Below, piece by piece: positions 49,660 to 61,800 of a stretch of DNA of 64,000 bases. The position numbers and the translations under genes are program-made. How positions within the stretch are numbered: position 1 is the first letter of the stretch; every line of letters begins with the position of its first letter. The stretch comes from Stomorhina lunata (Eukaryota > Arthropoda > Insecta > Diptera > Rhiniidae): contig OW121741.1 in the NCBI GenBank assembly GCA_933228675.1, positions 16,264,123 through 16,328,122 of the forward strand. Reading direction: 5' to 3'. The notes below the pieces were generated by a model. It saw only the letters and a program-made list of their open reading frames with translations, was not told where the DNA came from and ran no database searches.

Positions 49660-50590
49660 AGACAAATTTTCTTAAGAAAAGTTGTGTTAAGACAAACTTT
49701 TCTAAACAAAAATTTTTTCAAAACAAACTTTTCTAAAGAAAAATTTTATCAAGACAAAATTTTCTAAAGAAAAATTTTGTCAAGACAAAATTTTCTAAAG
49801 AAAAATTTTGTCAAGACAAAATTTTCTAAAGAAAAATTTTGTCAAGACAAAATTTTCTAAAGAAAAATTTTGTCAAGACAAAATTTTCTAAAGAAAAATT
49901 TTGTCAAGACAAAATTTTCTAAAGAAAAATTTTGTCTTGATAAAATTTTCTAAAGAAAAATTTTGTCAAGACAAAATTTTCTAAAGAAAAATTTTGTCAA
50001 GACAAAATTTTCTAAAGAAAAATTTTGTCAAGACAAAATTTTCTAAAGAAAAATTTTGTCAAGAGAAAATTTTCTAAAGAAAAATTTTGTCTAGACAAAA
50101 TTTTCTAAAGGAAAATTTTGTCAAGACAAAATTTTCTAAAGAAAAATTTTGTCAAGACAAAATTTTCTAAAGAAAAATTTTGTCAAGACAAAATTTTCTA
50201 AAGAAAAATTTTGTCAAGACAAAATTTTCTAAAGAAAAATTTTGTCAAGACAAAATTTTCTAAAGAAAAATTTTGTCAAGACAAAATTTTCTAAAGAAAA
50301 ATTTTGTCAAGACAAAATTTTCTAAAGAAACATTTTGTCAAGAAAAAATTTTCTAAAAAAAAATTTTGTCAAGACAAAATTTTCTAAAGAAAAATTTTGT
50401 CAAGACAAAATTTTCTAAAGAAAAATTTTGTCAAGACAAAATTTTCTAAAGAAACATTTTGTCAAGACGAAATTTTCTAAAGAAACATTTTGTCAAGACA
50501 AAATTTTCTAAAGAAAAATTTTGTCAAGACAAAATTTTCTAAAGAAAAATTTTTTCAAGACAAAACTTTCTAAAAAAATTTCATAAATTT
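49660..50590 (+). repeat. 31-bp satellite array (GTCAAGACAAAA + TTTTCTAAAGAAAA)
   Basis: About 29 copies, period 31, centre nearly uniform. Each unit is also a larger imperfect dyad, GACAAAATTTTC..GAAAAATTTTGTC. Confidence 0.95.
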
Positions 50591-51589
50591 TACAAGATTT
50601 TGTTTATTTAACAAAATTTCGATGACTAAACAAAATTTAACGAAGTTTCACCACTAAATTTCTGATTTTTCTGTTATTTGATGTCAGTATTTAAGAGAAC
50701 TGTATTCCTCATATAGGCCTAACTATTCCCAGTCCTCACTTATTATATGACCAAAGCGTGTGTATATCTTTGTAATTATATAAATATGTATAACGTATGG
50801 CTTTCTGAGGATTTTTCACAAAAACACACATAATGTATACTTTTTAATTTATAACATTAAAAAAGTTGACTTTGCATATCTCTACTTTATTTTATTACAA
50901 TTTTGCTGTTAAGTAATGGAATGTGCTCGACATATATATGAATATGTGACAATAATTTAACAAAAAAAAAAGAAAAAACTTATACATATTTACACAAAAA
51001 AAGTTAAAAAAAACGAACATACATAAACCATTATTTACTCACTCTACTTCTGGTTTTTTACCTGTAAGTCTACTTTTTTACACAACTTACACGACTAAAG
51101 GTAAAAATTCACACACACATAAATATTTGCTTACTTCTATATATAACCTTTTCAATACAAAGTAGATTTGTGTATGTGTCAGGTTGCTTATGTTTGTGTG
51201 TGCTTTTGTATCATTAAATGACATCAAAAGCATTTAAACACGCCATAAAATAATTCATAATAATAATGAAAAATAATTTCAAATGTCACATTTTGTTAAT
51301 GTATGTTTGCTGTACATCATTATGGGTTTTTTTACTCAGATGTACAAGTACTAAGCTCCCAACACCTTTAACCCTTTCATGCCAATTGGTGTCTATAGGA
51401 AACATAGCACAAACTATTTCATAACCCACTGTAATTTTTAATTTAGATTTTAAAAAAGTAATAACTCATAAACTATAGGTAATAATATGATCATAGCTAT
51501 TAAGGAAAGAGTCATAGTCAGCTGAAGAACATTGGGTACGAATGGGTTAAATACAACCAACACAAACATTACATCATGAAGGTCTTACT
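50591..51589. other. Single-copy intronic DNA
   Basis: AT-rich, with ACACAC/GTGTGT short runs. No supportable gene. Confidence 0.55.
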
Positions 51590-54500
51590 TAGATTTCTAT
51601 AGAAAATTTAATTAAAAGACAAATTTTCTATAAAAACTTTAAGTGAAAACAAAACCCTCTACTTATTATAAATTTAATATAAACAAAACTTTTAAAAGAA
51701 AATTTTAGTCAAAATAATTTTTTCTGCCAAAACTTTCAGTAAAATTTTAGCAAAACAAAATCTTCTAAAGAAAAATTTTAACAAGACAACATTTTCCAAA
51801 GAAACATTTTTACAAGACAATATTTTCTAAAAAAAAAATTTAGGTACACAAAATTTTCTAAAAATTTCTAAACTTTCTGTCAAGACATAATATTCTCTAA
51901 AATAATTTCTATCAAGACATAAATTTAAAGAAAAATCATGTCAAGACAAAATTTTCTAAAGAAAAATTTTAACAAGACAAAATTTTCTAAAGAAAAATTT
52001 TAACAAGACAAAATTTTCTAAAGAAAAATTTTGTCGACACATAACTTTCTATAGCAAATTTACTTTCGAAACTTAATATTCTAATGTAAAATTTTGTTAA
52101 AACAAATTTTATTTATAGAAAATTTGCTTTGAAAAAGTTTTGTCAAATCCAAATTTTATATAAAAAAATTTTTTTATAGCCAATTTTCTGTCGAGACATA
52201 ATCTTCTATAGAAAATTTTCTATCAAAAAAACTTTCAATATGAAAAAATTTTGTTGTGACAAAATTTTTTATAACAAAAATTTTCTATAAAAAAATTTTG
52301 TCAAGTCAAAATTTTCTATAAAAAAAGTCAAAATTTTCTATAAAAAATTTAGTCATGACAAAATTTTCTATAAAAAAATTTTGTCAAGACAAAATTTTCT
52401 ATAAAAAAATTTTGTCACGACAAAATTTTCTACAGAAAATTTATGTCAAGACAAAATTTTCTATAAAAAAATTTTGTCAAGACAAAATTTCCTATAAAAA
52501 AATTATGTCTTGACAAAATTATAAAAAATTTTGTCAAGACAAAATTTTCTACAGAAAATTTATGTCAAGACAAAATTTTCTATAAAAAAATTTTGTCAAG
52601 ACAAAATTTCCTATAAAAAAATTTTGTCAAGACAAAATTTTCTATAAAAAAATTTTGTCAAGACAAAATTTTCTATATAAAAATTTTGTCAAGACAAAAT
52701 TTTCTATAAATAAATTCTGTTAAGACAAAATTTTCTAAAAAAAAAAATTTGTCAAGACAAAGTTTTCTATAAAAAAAATTTTGTAAAGACAAAATTTTCT
52801 ATAGAAAATTTATGTCAAGACAAAATTTTCTATAGAAAATTTATGTCAAGACAAAATTTTCTATAGAAAATTTATGTCAAGACAAAATTTTCTATAGAAA
52901 ATTTATGTCAAGACAAAATTTTCTATAGAAAATTTATGTGAAGACAAAATTTTCTATAGAAAATTTATGTGAAGACAAAATTTTCTATAGAAAATTTATG
53001 TGAAGACAAAATTTTCTATAGAAAATTTATGTCAAGACAAAATTTTCTATAGAAAATTTTTGTCAAGACAAAATTTTCTATAGAAAATTTATGTCAAGAC
53101 AAAATTTTCTATAGAAAATTTATGTCAAGACAAAATTTTCTATAGAAAATTTATGTCAAGACAAAATTTTCTATAGAAAATTTATGTCAAGACAAAATTT
53201 TCTATAGAAAATTTATGTCAAGACAAAATTTTCTATAGAAAATTTATGTCAAGACAAAATTTTCTATAGAAAATTTATGTCAAGACAAAATTTTCTATAG
53301 AAAATTTATGTCAAGACATAATTTTCTATAGAAAATTTATGTCAAGACAAAATTTTCTATAGAAAATTTATGTCAAGACAAAATTTTCTATAGAAAATTT
53401 ATGTCAAGACAAAATTTTCTATAGAAAATTTATGTCAAGACAAAATTTTCTATAGAAAATTTATGTCAAGACAAAATTTTCTATAGAAAATTTATGTGAA
53501 GACAAAATTTTCTATAGAAAATTTATGTGAAGACAAAATTTTCTATAGAAAATTTATGTCAAGACAAAATTTTCTATAGAAAATTTTTGTCAAGACAAAA
53601 TTTTCTATAGAAAATTTATGTCAAGACAAAATTTTCTATAGAAAATTTATGTCAAGACAAAATTTTCTATAGAAAATTTATGTCAAGACAAAATTTTCTA
53701 TAGAAAATTTATGTCAAGACAAAATTTTCTATAGAAAATTTATGTCAAGACAAAATTTTCTAAAAAAAAAAATTTGTCAAGACAAAGTTTTCTATACAAA
53801 AAATTTTGTAAAGACAAAATTTTCTATAGAAAATTTATGTGAAGACAAAATTTTCTATAGAAAATTTATGTCAAAACAAAATTTTCTATAGAAAATTTTT
53901 GTCAAGACAAAATTTTCTATAGAAAATTTTTGTCAAGACAAAATTTTCTATAGAAAATTTATGTCAAGACAAAATTTTCTATAGAAAATTTATGTCAAGA
54001 CAAAATTTTCTATAGAAAATTTATGTCAAGACAAAATTTTCTATAGAAAATTTATATCAAGACAAAATTTTCTATAGAAAATTTATGTCAAGACAAAATT
54101 TTCTATAGAAAATTTATGTCAAGACAAAATTTTCTATAGAAAATTTATGTCAAGACAAAATTTTCTATAGAAAATTTATGTCAAGACAAAATTTTCTATA
54201 GAACATATATGTCAAGACAAAATTTTCTGTAGAACATTTATGTCAAGACAAAATTTTCTATAGAAAATTTATGTCAAGACAAAATTTTCTATAGAAAATT
54301 TATGTCAAGACAAAATTTTCTATAGAAAATTTATGTCAAGACAAAATTTTCTATAGAAAATTTATGTCAAGACAAAATTTTCTATAGAAAATTTATGTCA
54401 AGACAAAATTTTCTATAGAAAATTTATGCCAAGACAACATTTTCTATAGAAAATTTATGTCAAAACAAAATTTTCTATAGAAAATTTATGTCAAGACAAA

Positions 54501-54830
54501 ATTTTCTATAGAAAATTTATATCAAGACAAAATTTTCTATAGAAAATTTATATCAAGACAAAAAAAAAATTATGTCATAACAAAATTTTTCTTGAGAATT
54601 ATATTTAGACAAAATTTTCTATAAAAAAATTTGTCAAGACAAAATTTTCTTTAAAAAAATTATTGTCAGGAGAAAATTTTCTATAAAAAATTTTTGTCAA
54701 TACAAAATTTTCTTAAAAAAAAAATTTGTCAAGACAAAATTTTCAAACAAAATTTTTTGTCAGGACAAAATTTTCTGATGAAAATTTCCTGTCGAGACAA
54801 ATTTTCGTTCTAGATATAATTTTTTAAAGA
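51590..54830 (+). repeat. 31-bp satellite array (GTCAAGACAAAA + TTTTCTATAGAAAA), 3.2 kb
   Basis: About 95-100 copies. The left kilobase and right 250 bp are diverged. The core (52790-54540) is uniform, with higher-order structure: the marker variant TTTTTGTCAAG recurs 527 bp apart (53051 and 53578, 17 units), and a TTTGTCAAGACAAAG marker recurs 1,025 bp apart (about 33 units). Confidence 0.95.
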
Positions 54831-55999
54831 AAATTTATATTTTGTTGGCCTTTAAGTACTTTCAGTGACCACCTTTGCCCCTAATAAGTTAATAATTTCC
54901 TTTTTCCATTAAAACAATGAAATTATCGATTTTTTCCAAATGACACATTCTCTAAATGTCTTAGTTAAATCCAAAGTATGTGTCTGTATATGTCCCTCGA
55001 TTGTTTGTTTGTTTGTTTTCATGACAAATAAAGCTCAGGCGTCAAAAATGTCATAAATTTATTTGTTCACAAAAATTAAGTACAAACAAATAATAAAAAC
55101 CAAAAATGAAGACAAGACAAAAATATGTATTAAAATCCCTTGGACTTTGGGAAATCTCCACAGGGAGGATTTGTTCCGTGTAGAACATGAAGGAGAAAAT
55201 GCTAATGTGTCAGTGATATACTAAAATAAATATTACTAAATGTGTGACGAAATTCACATAATATTTAGTCTAATTACTTATTAAAAATAGAGCATATGTA
55301 TGAGGGATATGGGGAGGTTTTTAGTTAATGAAGATAATTATAGTTAAATGATAAAATATAATTATTTTCTCTAGTTGACCTAGATATGACATGAAATATG
55401 CCTTAGCCCTAATGAGACATTTTCCTGTTAATTTTCTTTAAATTCTAATATCCTCTTTCCCATTAAAACTTCCTCTTGTGGAATAAAACATCTTCAATAT
55501 CCTTGTAACAACATTTGCATGTAATTACTTTCTTAAAGCTTCTACCCAATTCTATTCCAAAAAAAAACTTAACTTTATGTTCACAAATTATGAGATTAGA
55601 ACACAGAATGATGCTAAAGTGATTATTCATGTTCAGGACATTGTATCCTTAGAAACTTTTCACACAATCTCCTACACACTCCTGTCTAATTCCAAACTTA
55701 TTTCTTAGAAACTCAGACCTGAAACAAATTTAATACTAAGAGAAAAGTCATCATACATTAACAAAAATGACACTGAATATTTAAGTGAAAAACTGGGGAA
55801 AAAAACTCTAAAAGTTTTCAAGTTATAGGAGACTCATTTATTGGTATTAGGGAGAAGAAAAACTAGGGAAAATTTTAATTTGATTGATATGTGTTGGACA
55901 AATACTTTTAGGTATATGTGAAATTAATGAGGAAAGGACATGAGTGGAATATTTAAGTAAATAAAATGAATGATATTCCTAGGAAAATAATATTATAGA
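54831..55999. other. Single-copy intronic DNA
   Basis: No satellite, no open frame of note; contains a TTGTTTGTTTGTTT run near 55000. Confidence 0.55.
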
Positions 56000-57770
56000 A
56001 AAGAAAATTTAAAGACAATTTTCTTCTATATTAAAGTTACAAAGGAACTAAAATATAAAAAGAAATTCTATAGCATAAAATTTCTATAGAAAATTATATC
56101 AAGACAAAATTTTCAAAAAGATATTATGTCAAGACAAAATTTTCAAAGAAAATTATGTCAATAAAAAATTTTCTAAAGAAAAATATGTCATTAACAAATG
56201 TTCAACAGAAAATTATGTCATATTAAAATTTTAATAAAAGATTTTGCCAAGAAAAAATTTTCTTTGGAAAACTGTGTCTAGATTAAATTTTCTACAGACA
56301 ATTTATCTCAAGGCAAATATTCTATAGAAAATTTAGTGAAGACAAAATTTTCTATAGAAAATTTAGTGAAGACAAAATTTTCTATAGAAAATTTAGTCAA
56401 GAGAAAATTTTCTATAGAAAATTTAGTCAAGACAAAATTTTCTATAGAAAATTTAGTCAAGACAAAATTTTCTATAGAAAATTTAGTCAAGAAAAAATTT
56501 TCTATGGACAATTTTGTCAAGACAAAATTTTCTATAGAAAATATAGTCAAGACAAAATTTTATATAGAAAATTTAGTTAAAAATTTTGTCTTGACATAAA
56601 AATTTTCTATTGAAAATTTATGTCAAGACAAAATTTTCTATAGAAAATTTATGTCAAGACAAAATTTTCTATAGAAAATTTATGTCAAAACAAAATTTTC
56701 TATAGAAAATTTATGTCAAGACAAAATTTTCTATAGAAAATTTATGTCAAGACAAAATTTTTTATAGAAAATTTATGTCAAGACAAAATTTTCTATAGAA
56801 AATTTATGTCAGGACAAAATTTTCTAAAGAAAATTTATGTCAAGACAAAATTTTCTATAGAAAATTTATGTCAAAACAAAATTTTCTATAGAAAATTTAT
56901 GTCAAGACAAAATTTTCTATAGAATTTTCTATAGAAAATTTATGTCAAGACAAAATTTTCTATAGAAAATTTATGTCAAGACAAAATTTTCGATAGAAAA
57001 TTTATGTCAAGACAAATTTTTCTACAGAAAATTTATGTCAAGACAAAATTTTCTATAGAAAATTTATGTCAAGAGAAAATTTTCTATAGAAAATTTATGT
57101 CAAGACAAAATTTTCTAAAGAAAATTTAAGTCAAGACAAAACTTTCTATGAAAATTTATGTCAAGGCAAAATTTTCGATAGAAAATTTATGTCAAGACAA
57201 AATTTTCTATAGAAAATTTATGTCAAGACAAAAAATTTTATATAGAAAATTTATGTGAAGACAAAATTTTTTATAGAAAATTTAGTCAAGACAAAATTTT
57301 ATGAAGAAAGTTTATGTCGACACAAAATTTTCGAATGAATATTAAGTCAAGACAAACTTTTCTAAAAATTATGAAAAGACAGAATTTTTTTCTAAAAACT
57401 ATATCAGGACAAAATCTTCTCTAGAAAATTATGTCAAGATAAAATTATCTCTAAAAAATTATGTCAAGACAAAATTTTCTATAAAAGTTATGTCAAGACA
57501 AAATTTTCTCTAAAAATTATGTCAAGACAAAATTTTCTCTAAAAATTATATCAAGACAAAATTTTCTATAGAAAATTTATGTCAAGACAAAATTTTCTAG
57601 AGAAAATGTATGTCCAGACAATATTTTGTATAGAAAATTATGTCAAGACAAGATTTTCTATAGAAAATTATGTTAGCACAAAATTTTTATACAAAATTTA
57701 TGTCGAGGCAAAATTTTGCTTAATAAATTATGTCAAAAAAAAAACTTCTCTACAAAAATAATTTTCTAAT
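56000..57770 (+). repeat. 31-bp satellite array (TTTTCTATAGAAAA), second block
   Basis: Same family as 51590-54830. The sub-block 56330-56560 has a 30-bp period (AATTTAGTCAAGACAA), and 56600-57220 has the standard 31-bp unit. Open frames on both strands (56308-56599) reading KFSIENLVKT repeatedly come from the repeat. Confidence 0.93.
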
Positions 57771-58040
57771 AGTTTCTTAAGAAAATTTGGATTCAGAATT
57801 TTTTTTTTTAAATTTTAAAAATTTAAATTTTTTTATTCCACAATTTTCTACAAAATTTTTTTATCATTTTTTATAGAAAATTTTCTATCCATAAATTTTT
57901 CTATAGAAATTTTCTTTTATTAAAAATATCAATAGAAAATTTTCTTTCATTACAATTTTCTATAGAAATTTTTTCTTTTTAAAAATTTCTATAGAAAAGT
58001 TTCGCTTTTCTACAAAAGTTTACCTTGAATATAATTAAAG
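57771..58040. repeat. Degenerate dyad repeat fringe
   Basis: Loose TTTTCTATAGAAATTTTC words, decaying from the array to its left. Confidence 0.65.
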
Positions 58041-59589
58041 CATAAATTTCCTGAAATACCTTAAATATCTGATATTATTTGCTTTAAGGGGGGGTTTCCT
58101 TTCGAAATCTTTTCGCTTTTCTGCATTAAAAATTTCTTTGCATTTATGTAAAGACTTTTGTTCATACCCAAATCAATCTGTGGATTCAGTTTTTTTTGAG
58201 CTGTCTTTCATAATGTCAAAAACCAAATCTCTATATAACAGTTAAGAGCCAAAAGCAATAGAAACACGAATCACAAACTCAGAATTGAATTCAATACAAT
58301 TTTAAATGCAATCTCAGTTAAATGTATTAGTTGAAACGAATCAATAGCAATGTTAGGGGATACCAGCGAGTATTTTGAAGAGCGGATGTCTTTTAGTGGT
58401 GAAAAAAAAGCTCAGTATTAGATATCATTTTGTCTTAAGATCACATTTATCGCTTTAAGAAGAGTATCTGGGGAGTTGGACTTTAAGGATAGGAACAAGG
58501 TCAAGGTCATTGGGAACTATGAGTTGATTTAGAATCTGGAAGATAAAGAAAAAGAGCTTTCATGTAGAATTTCTTCAGAAGCCTGAAAAGCACTTCCATT
58601 TTTAATCTATAATTGAATAAATTCTGAAAATCGATTAATTTCAATATAAGTCTTTTAGAAGTATCTTTAAATAGTTATTTGGCTGATAGTTAACAGTCTT
58701 ATACTCCAAATTCTTAGGGGTTAACATTACAATGTGCTAAAGTTCTGTGCGCTTGAATGTCTAGAAGTGTAACTGACATTCCAACGATTGACATTGACAT
58801 TTGGTCTATTTCACATTGACTTCTGTTGTTCCCCTAACGACTAAACAAAGGAATAGGGTACCACAACTGGCGGCAGTAGCAACAACAACAACAACAGCAA
58901 AAGCAAATACTAAAAACAAATAAGAGAAATCAGCCTTAAACCAGGAGAGTGTGAGAGACAGAGAAAAATAAAAGAACTGTATACCGACAACGATTACCTT
59001 TCAATTCCAATTGATTCCACTAGACTTCACACTAATACACAAAGACTTAAAACAACATACAAACAAGCTCAGGCCAACTTATATACACTCCCCTACTTAA
59101 ATCCATTTCCTCATATTCCCCAACAAATCCCCACCCCCTAGACGTCATTACAATACAGCAAAAGTTCAATTTTTACTGCATTGAGTACAAGTTTAATCTG
59201 ACTTAATCGAACATCGTTTTGCCATCAACTACTGTCGACTCTGTATGGGAATGTGTGTATATTAACAATGTTATTAGTATTAGTATGTATGACTATGTGT
59301 ATGAGTATGTATAAATGTGGTTCATTGATGGCTTAACTTGATTTTCTACAAATCACCCCCGCCCTTTCGGCGAACTCCCTTCAATCAGAAATGTTTCAAA
59401 ATTTTCTCTGTATTGGTTAGAAAGAAAAGTTTTGGATACTTTTTGCATTTCCTCCTTAACGAGGTACCAAAAACAACAATAACTACACTCACATTAAAAA
59501 CAAAATTTTCTTCCATATGCAAGCCCCATACCAAAACATGGGCGTCCTAGGCGACAGTGGTTAATCTCCATAAACTCTCCATCAAAAAC
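58041..59589. other. Single-copy intronic DNA
   Basis: The longest satellite-free stretch of intron 2 here. It contains a GGCAGTAGCAACAACAACAACAAC-like run near 58870-58900 and CAACAT/ATTAGTATTAG stretches. The 70-codon frame at 59338-59550 has no domain. An intronic enhancer is possible but not supported. Confidence 0.5.
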
Positions 59590-60225
59590 TTAATATCGAA
59601 AATTGTCTTAAGAATAAAAATTTCTGTAGAAAATGAAATCAAGAAAATAAATTGTCTGAAAATTTTTTCTAAAGGCAATTTTTAAAGAAAATTTTCTGTT
59701 GAGGAAATTTTTTTTCAAGACAAAATTTTATACAAAAATTGTATCAAGAGACAATTTTCTACAGAAAATTTTCTCTTAAAATAATTTTTTATAGAAAAAT
59801 TTTTCTTCTGAAAATTTATTAAATTTTCTTCAAAAATTGTCTCAATAGAACATTATTTTTTAAAAAAGGTCATAAAAAAGATTTCTATAGAAAATTATCT
59901 CAAAATAAAAAAAAAATTAAAATTTATTGAGAAAATTTTCTGCTGAGGCAATTTTTATCGAAAATTTACTAAATTTTTTTAAGAAAAATTTTCTATAGCA
60001 AATTGTCCCAAGAGAAAATTTTCTCTAAAAAATTGTTTCAAGATAAAAATTTCTATAGAAAATTGTCTTAAAAGAAACTTTTCTATAGAAATTTGTCTCA
60101 AGAGAAAATTTTCTATAGAAAATTAAATTTTCTATAGAAAATTGTCTCAAAATAAAATTTTCTTAAAAAAATTATTCCAAGAGAAAATTTAAAAAACAAA
60201 CTGTCTTAAGGGAAAATTGACTGAA
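59590..60225. repeat. Degenerate 30-bp dyad array (AATTGTCTCAAGAGAAAA type)
   Basis: Loose units with TTTTCTATAGAAAATTGTCTCAAGA; best preserved at 59990-60160. Related to 47467-47985. Confidence 0.8.
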
Positions 60226-60925
60226 TAGAAATTTTCTATGTCTATGTTTATGTCTTAACCTATGTCTTAACCTATATCTTAGTCTATGTCTTAGTCTATG
60301 TCTTAGTCTATGTCTTAGTCTATGTCTTAGTCTATGTCTTAGTCTATGTCTTAGTCTATGTCTTAGTCTATGTCTTAGTCTATGTCTTAGTCTATGTCTT
60401 AGTCTATGTCTTAGTATATGTCTTAGTCTATGTCTTAGTCTATGTCTTAGTCTATGTCTTAGTCTATGTCTTAGTCTATGTCTTAGTCTATGTCTTAGTC
60501 TATGTCTTAGTCTATGCCTTAGTCTATGTCTTAGTCTATGTCTTAGTCTATGTCTTAGTCTATGTCTTAGTCTATGTCTTAGTATATGTCTTAGTCTATG
60601 TCTTAGTCTATGTCTTAGTCTATGTCTTAGTCTATGTCTTAGTCTATGTTTTAGTCTATGTCTTAGTCTATGGTTAGTCTATGTCTTAGTCTATGTCTTA
60701 GTCTATGTCTTAGTCTATGTCTTAGTCTATGTCTTAGTCTATGTCTTAGTCTATGTCTTAGTCTATGTCTTAGTCTATGTCTTAGTCTATGTCTTAGTCT
60801 ATGTCTTAGTCTATGTCTTAGTCTATGTCTTAGTCTATGTCTTAGTCTATGTCTTAGTCTATGTCTTAGTCTATGTCTTACTCTATGTCTTAGCATATGT
60901 CTTAGTTTATATTTTAGTTTAAATT
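60226..60925 (-). repeat. 12-bp satellite array, reverse orientation (CTATGTCTTAGT)
   Basis: About 58 copies of the reverse complement of ACTAAGACATAG, with one slip (ATGGTTAG near 60671). The open frames on both strands reading LCLS or RHRL repeatedly are artefacts of the 12-bp period. Confidence 0.95.
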
Positions 60926-61800
60926 TTTGTTTTCAAGACCACTGTGCACTTGTAAGTTTCTTCTTTATTATTTTGGCACAACTACCACTAAGTATCTCAT
61001 ATGCATGTTTGTATTTGTAACAAACAGGACATTCCGACATATGTGTGTATGTCCTGTTATATTCAATTTCCTTTTTGTTTTGTTTGTATTTTTGTTGTTT
61101 AACTATTACAATTGTTTTGTCTTTTTATGTTTTTGTTGTGATTCAATTGTTTTTATTATAGTTTTTCTATTTCTGTTTTTCTCTCTAATAAAATATAATG
61201 TGAAAACAATCATTGCGATGTTTCGAATCGTTTCGTAGTGAAAGTTTTCTTGGTTTTTTTTTCCGTATTTTTTGTTTATTGAATTTTATGCTGTTTATTG
61301 ACAATTGTATTATTACTATTATGGGGTTTATTTTATAACTTTTTTTTCTGGTTCATAGCTATTGTTGCTTTTGTTTGGCAAGTAGTTGATGTCGGTCGGT
61401 TATAGTCTTTTTTCATTATCAGTTTTCCGTTTGTTTGAGTTGTTTTATAATTTGGTGGGTTCCGATTTATTTTCTAGTGCCTTTTTTATATATTTTGGTT
61501 TGAATATTTTCTTTTGACTGAAAGGTTTTGCTTTGTCTTTTTGGTTATGGATTATTTTGTAGTTTACGCCACATAAAGTAAATGGGTCAATTGTTAAGGC
61601 AGTCATGAAAGAAACCCCAAAAGATATAGAAAAAGAAAGAAAAAACAAATCACATATAAAAAATTAAAATATCGGCTTCAGGGAAATGTAATTTGTGAAA
61701 ATAAAGGGAAGTAGAAAAAACTTAAAGAAAAGGTAGTGGCAAAATGAAAGAATAGGAAAGTTTTTGTTCTATCATAAAATAGTCGTTGTTACTTAAAAAA
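60926..61800. other. Single-copy spacer between inverted 12-bp arrays
   Basis: About 0.88 kb, T-rich. Frames at 60927-61238 and 61445-61648 are Phe/Leu-rich without a recognisable domain. It would be the loop of a fold-back formed by the flanking arrays. Confidence 0.55.

Noticed and set aside
56308..56599. Opposed frames reading KFSIEN repeatedly on both strands
   Set aside because: TTTTCTATAGAAAA is palindromic, so both strands give the same artefact.
60663..61020. Open frames reading RHRL (minus) and LCLS (plus) repeatedly
   Set aside because: Both strands are open over the same 12-bp satellite, a by-product of the period.
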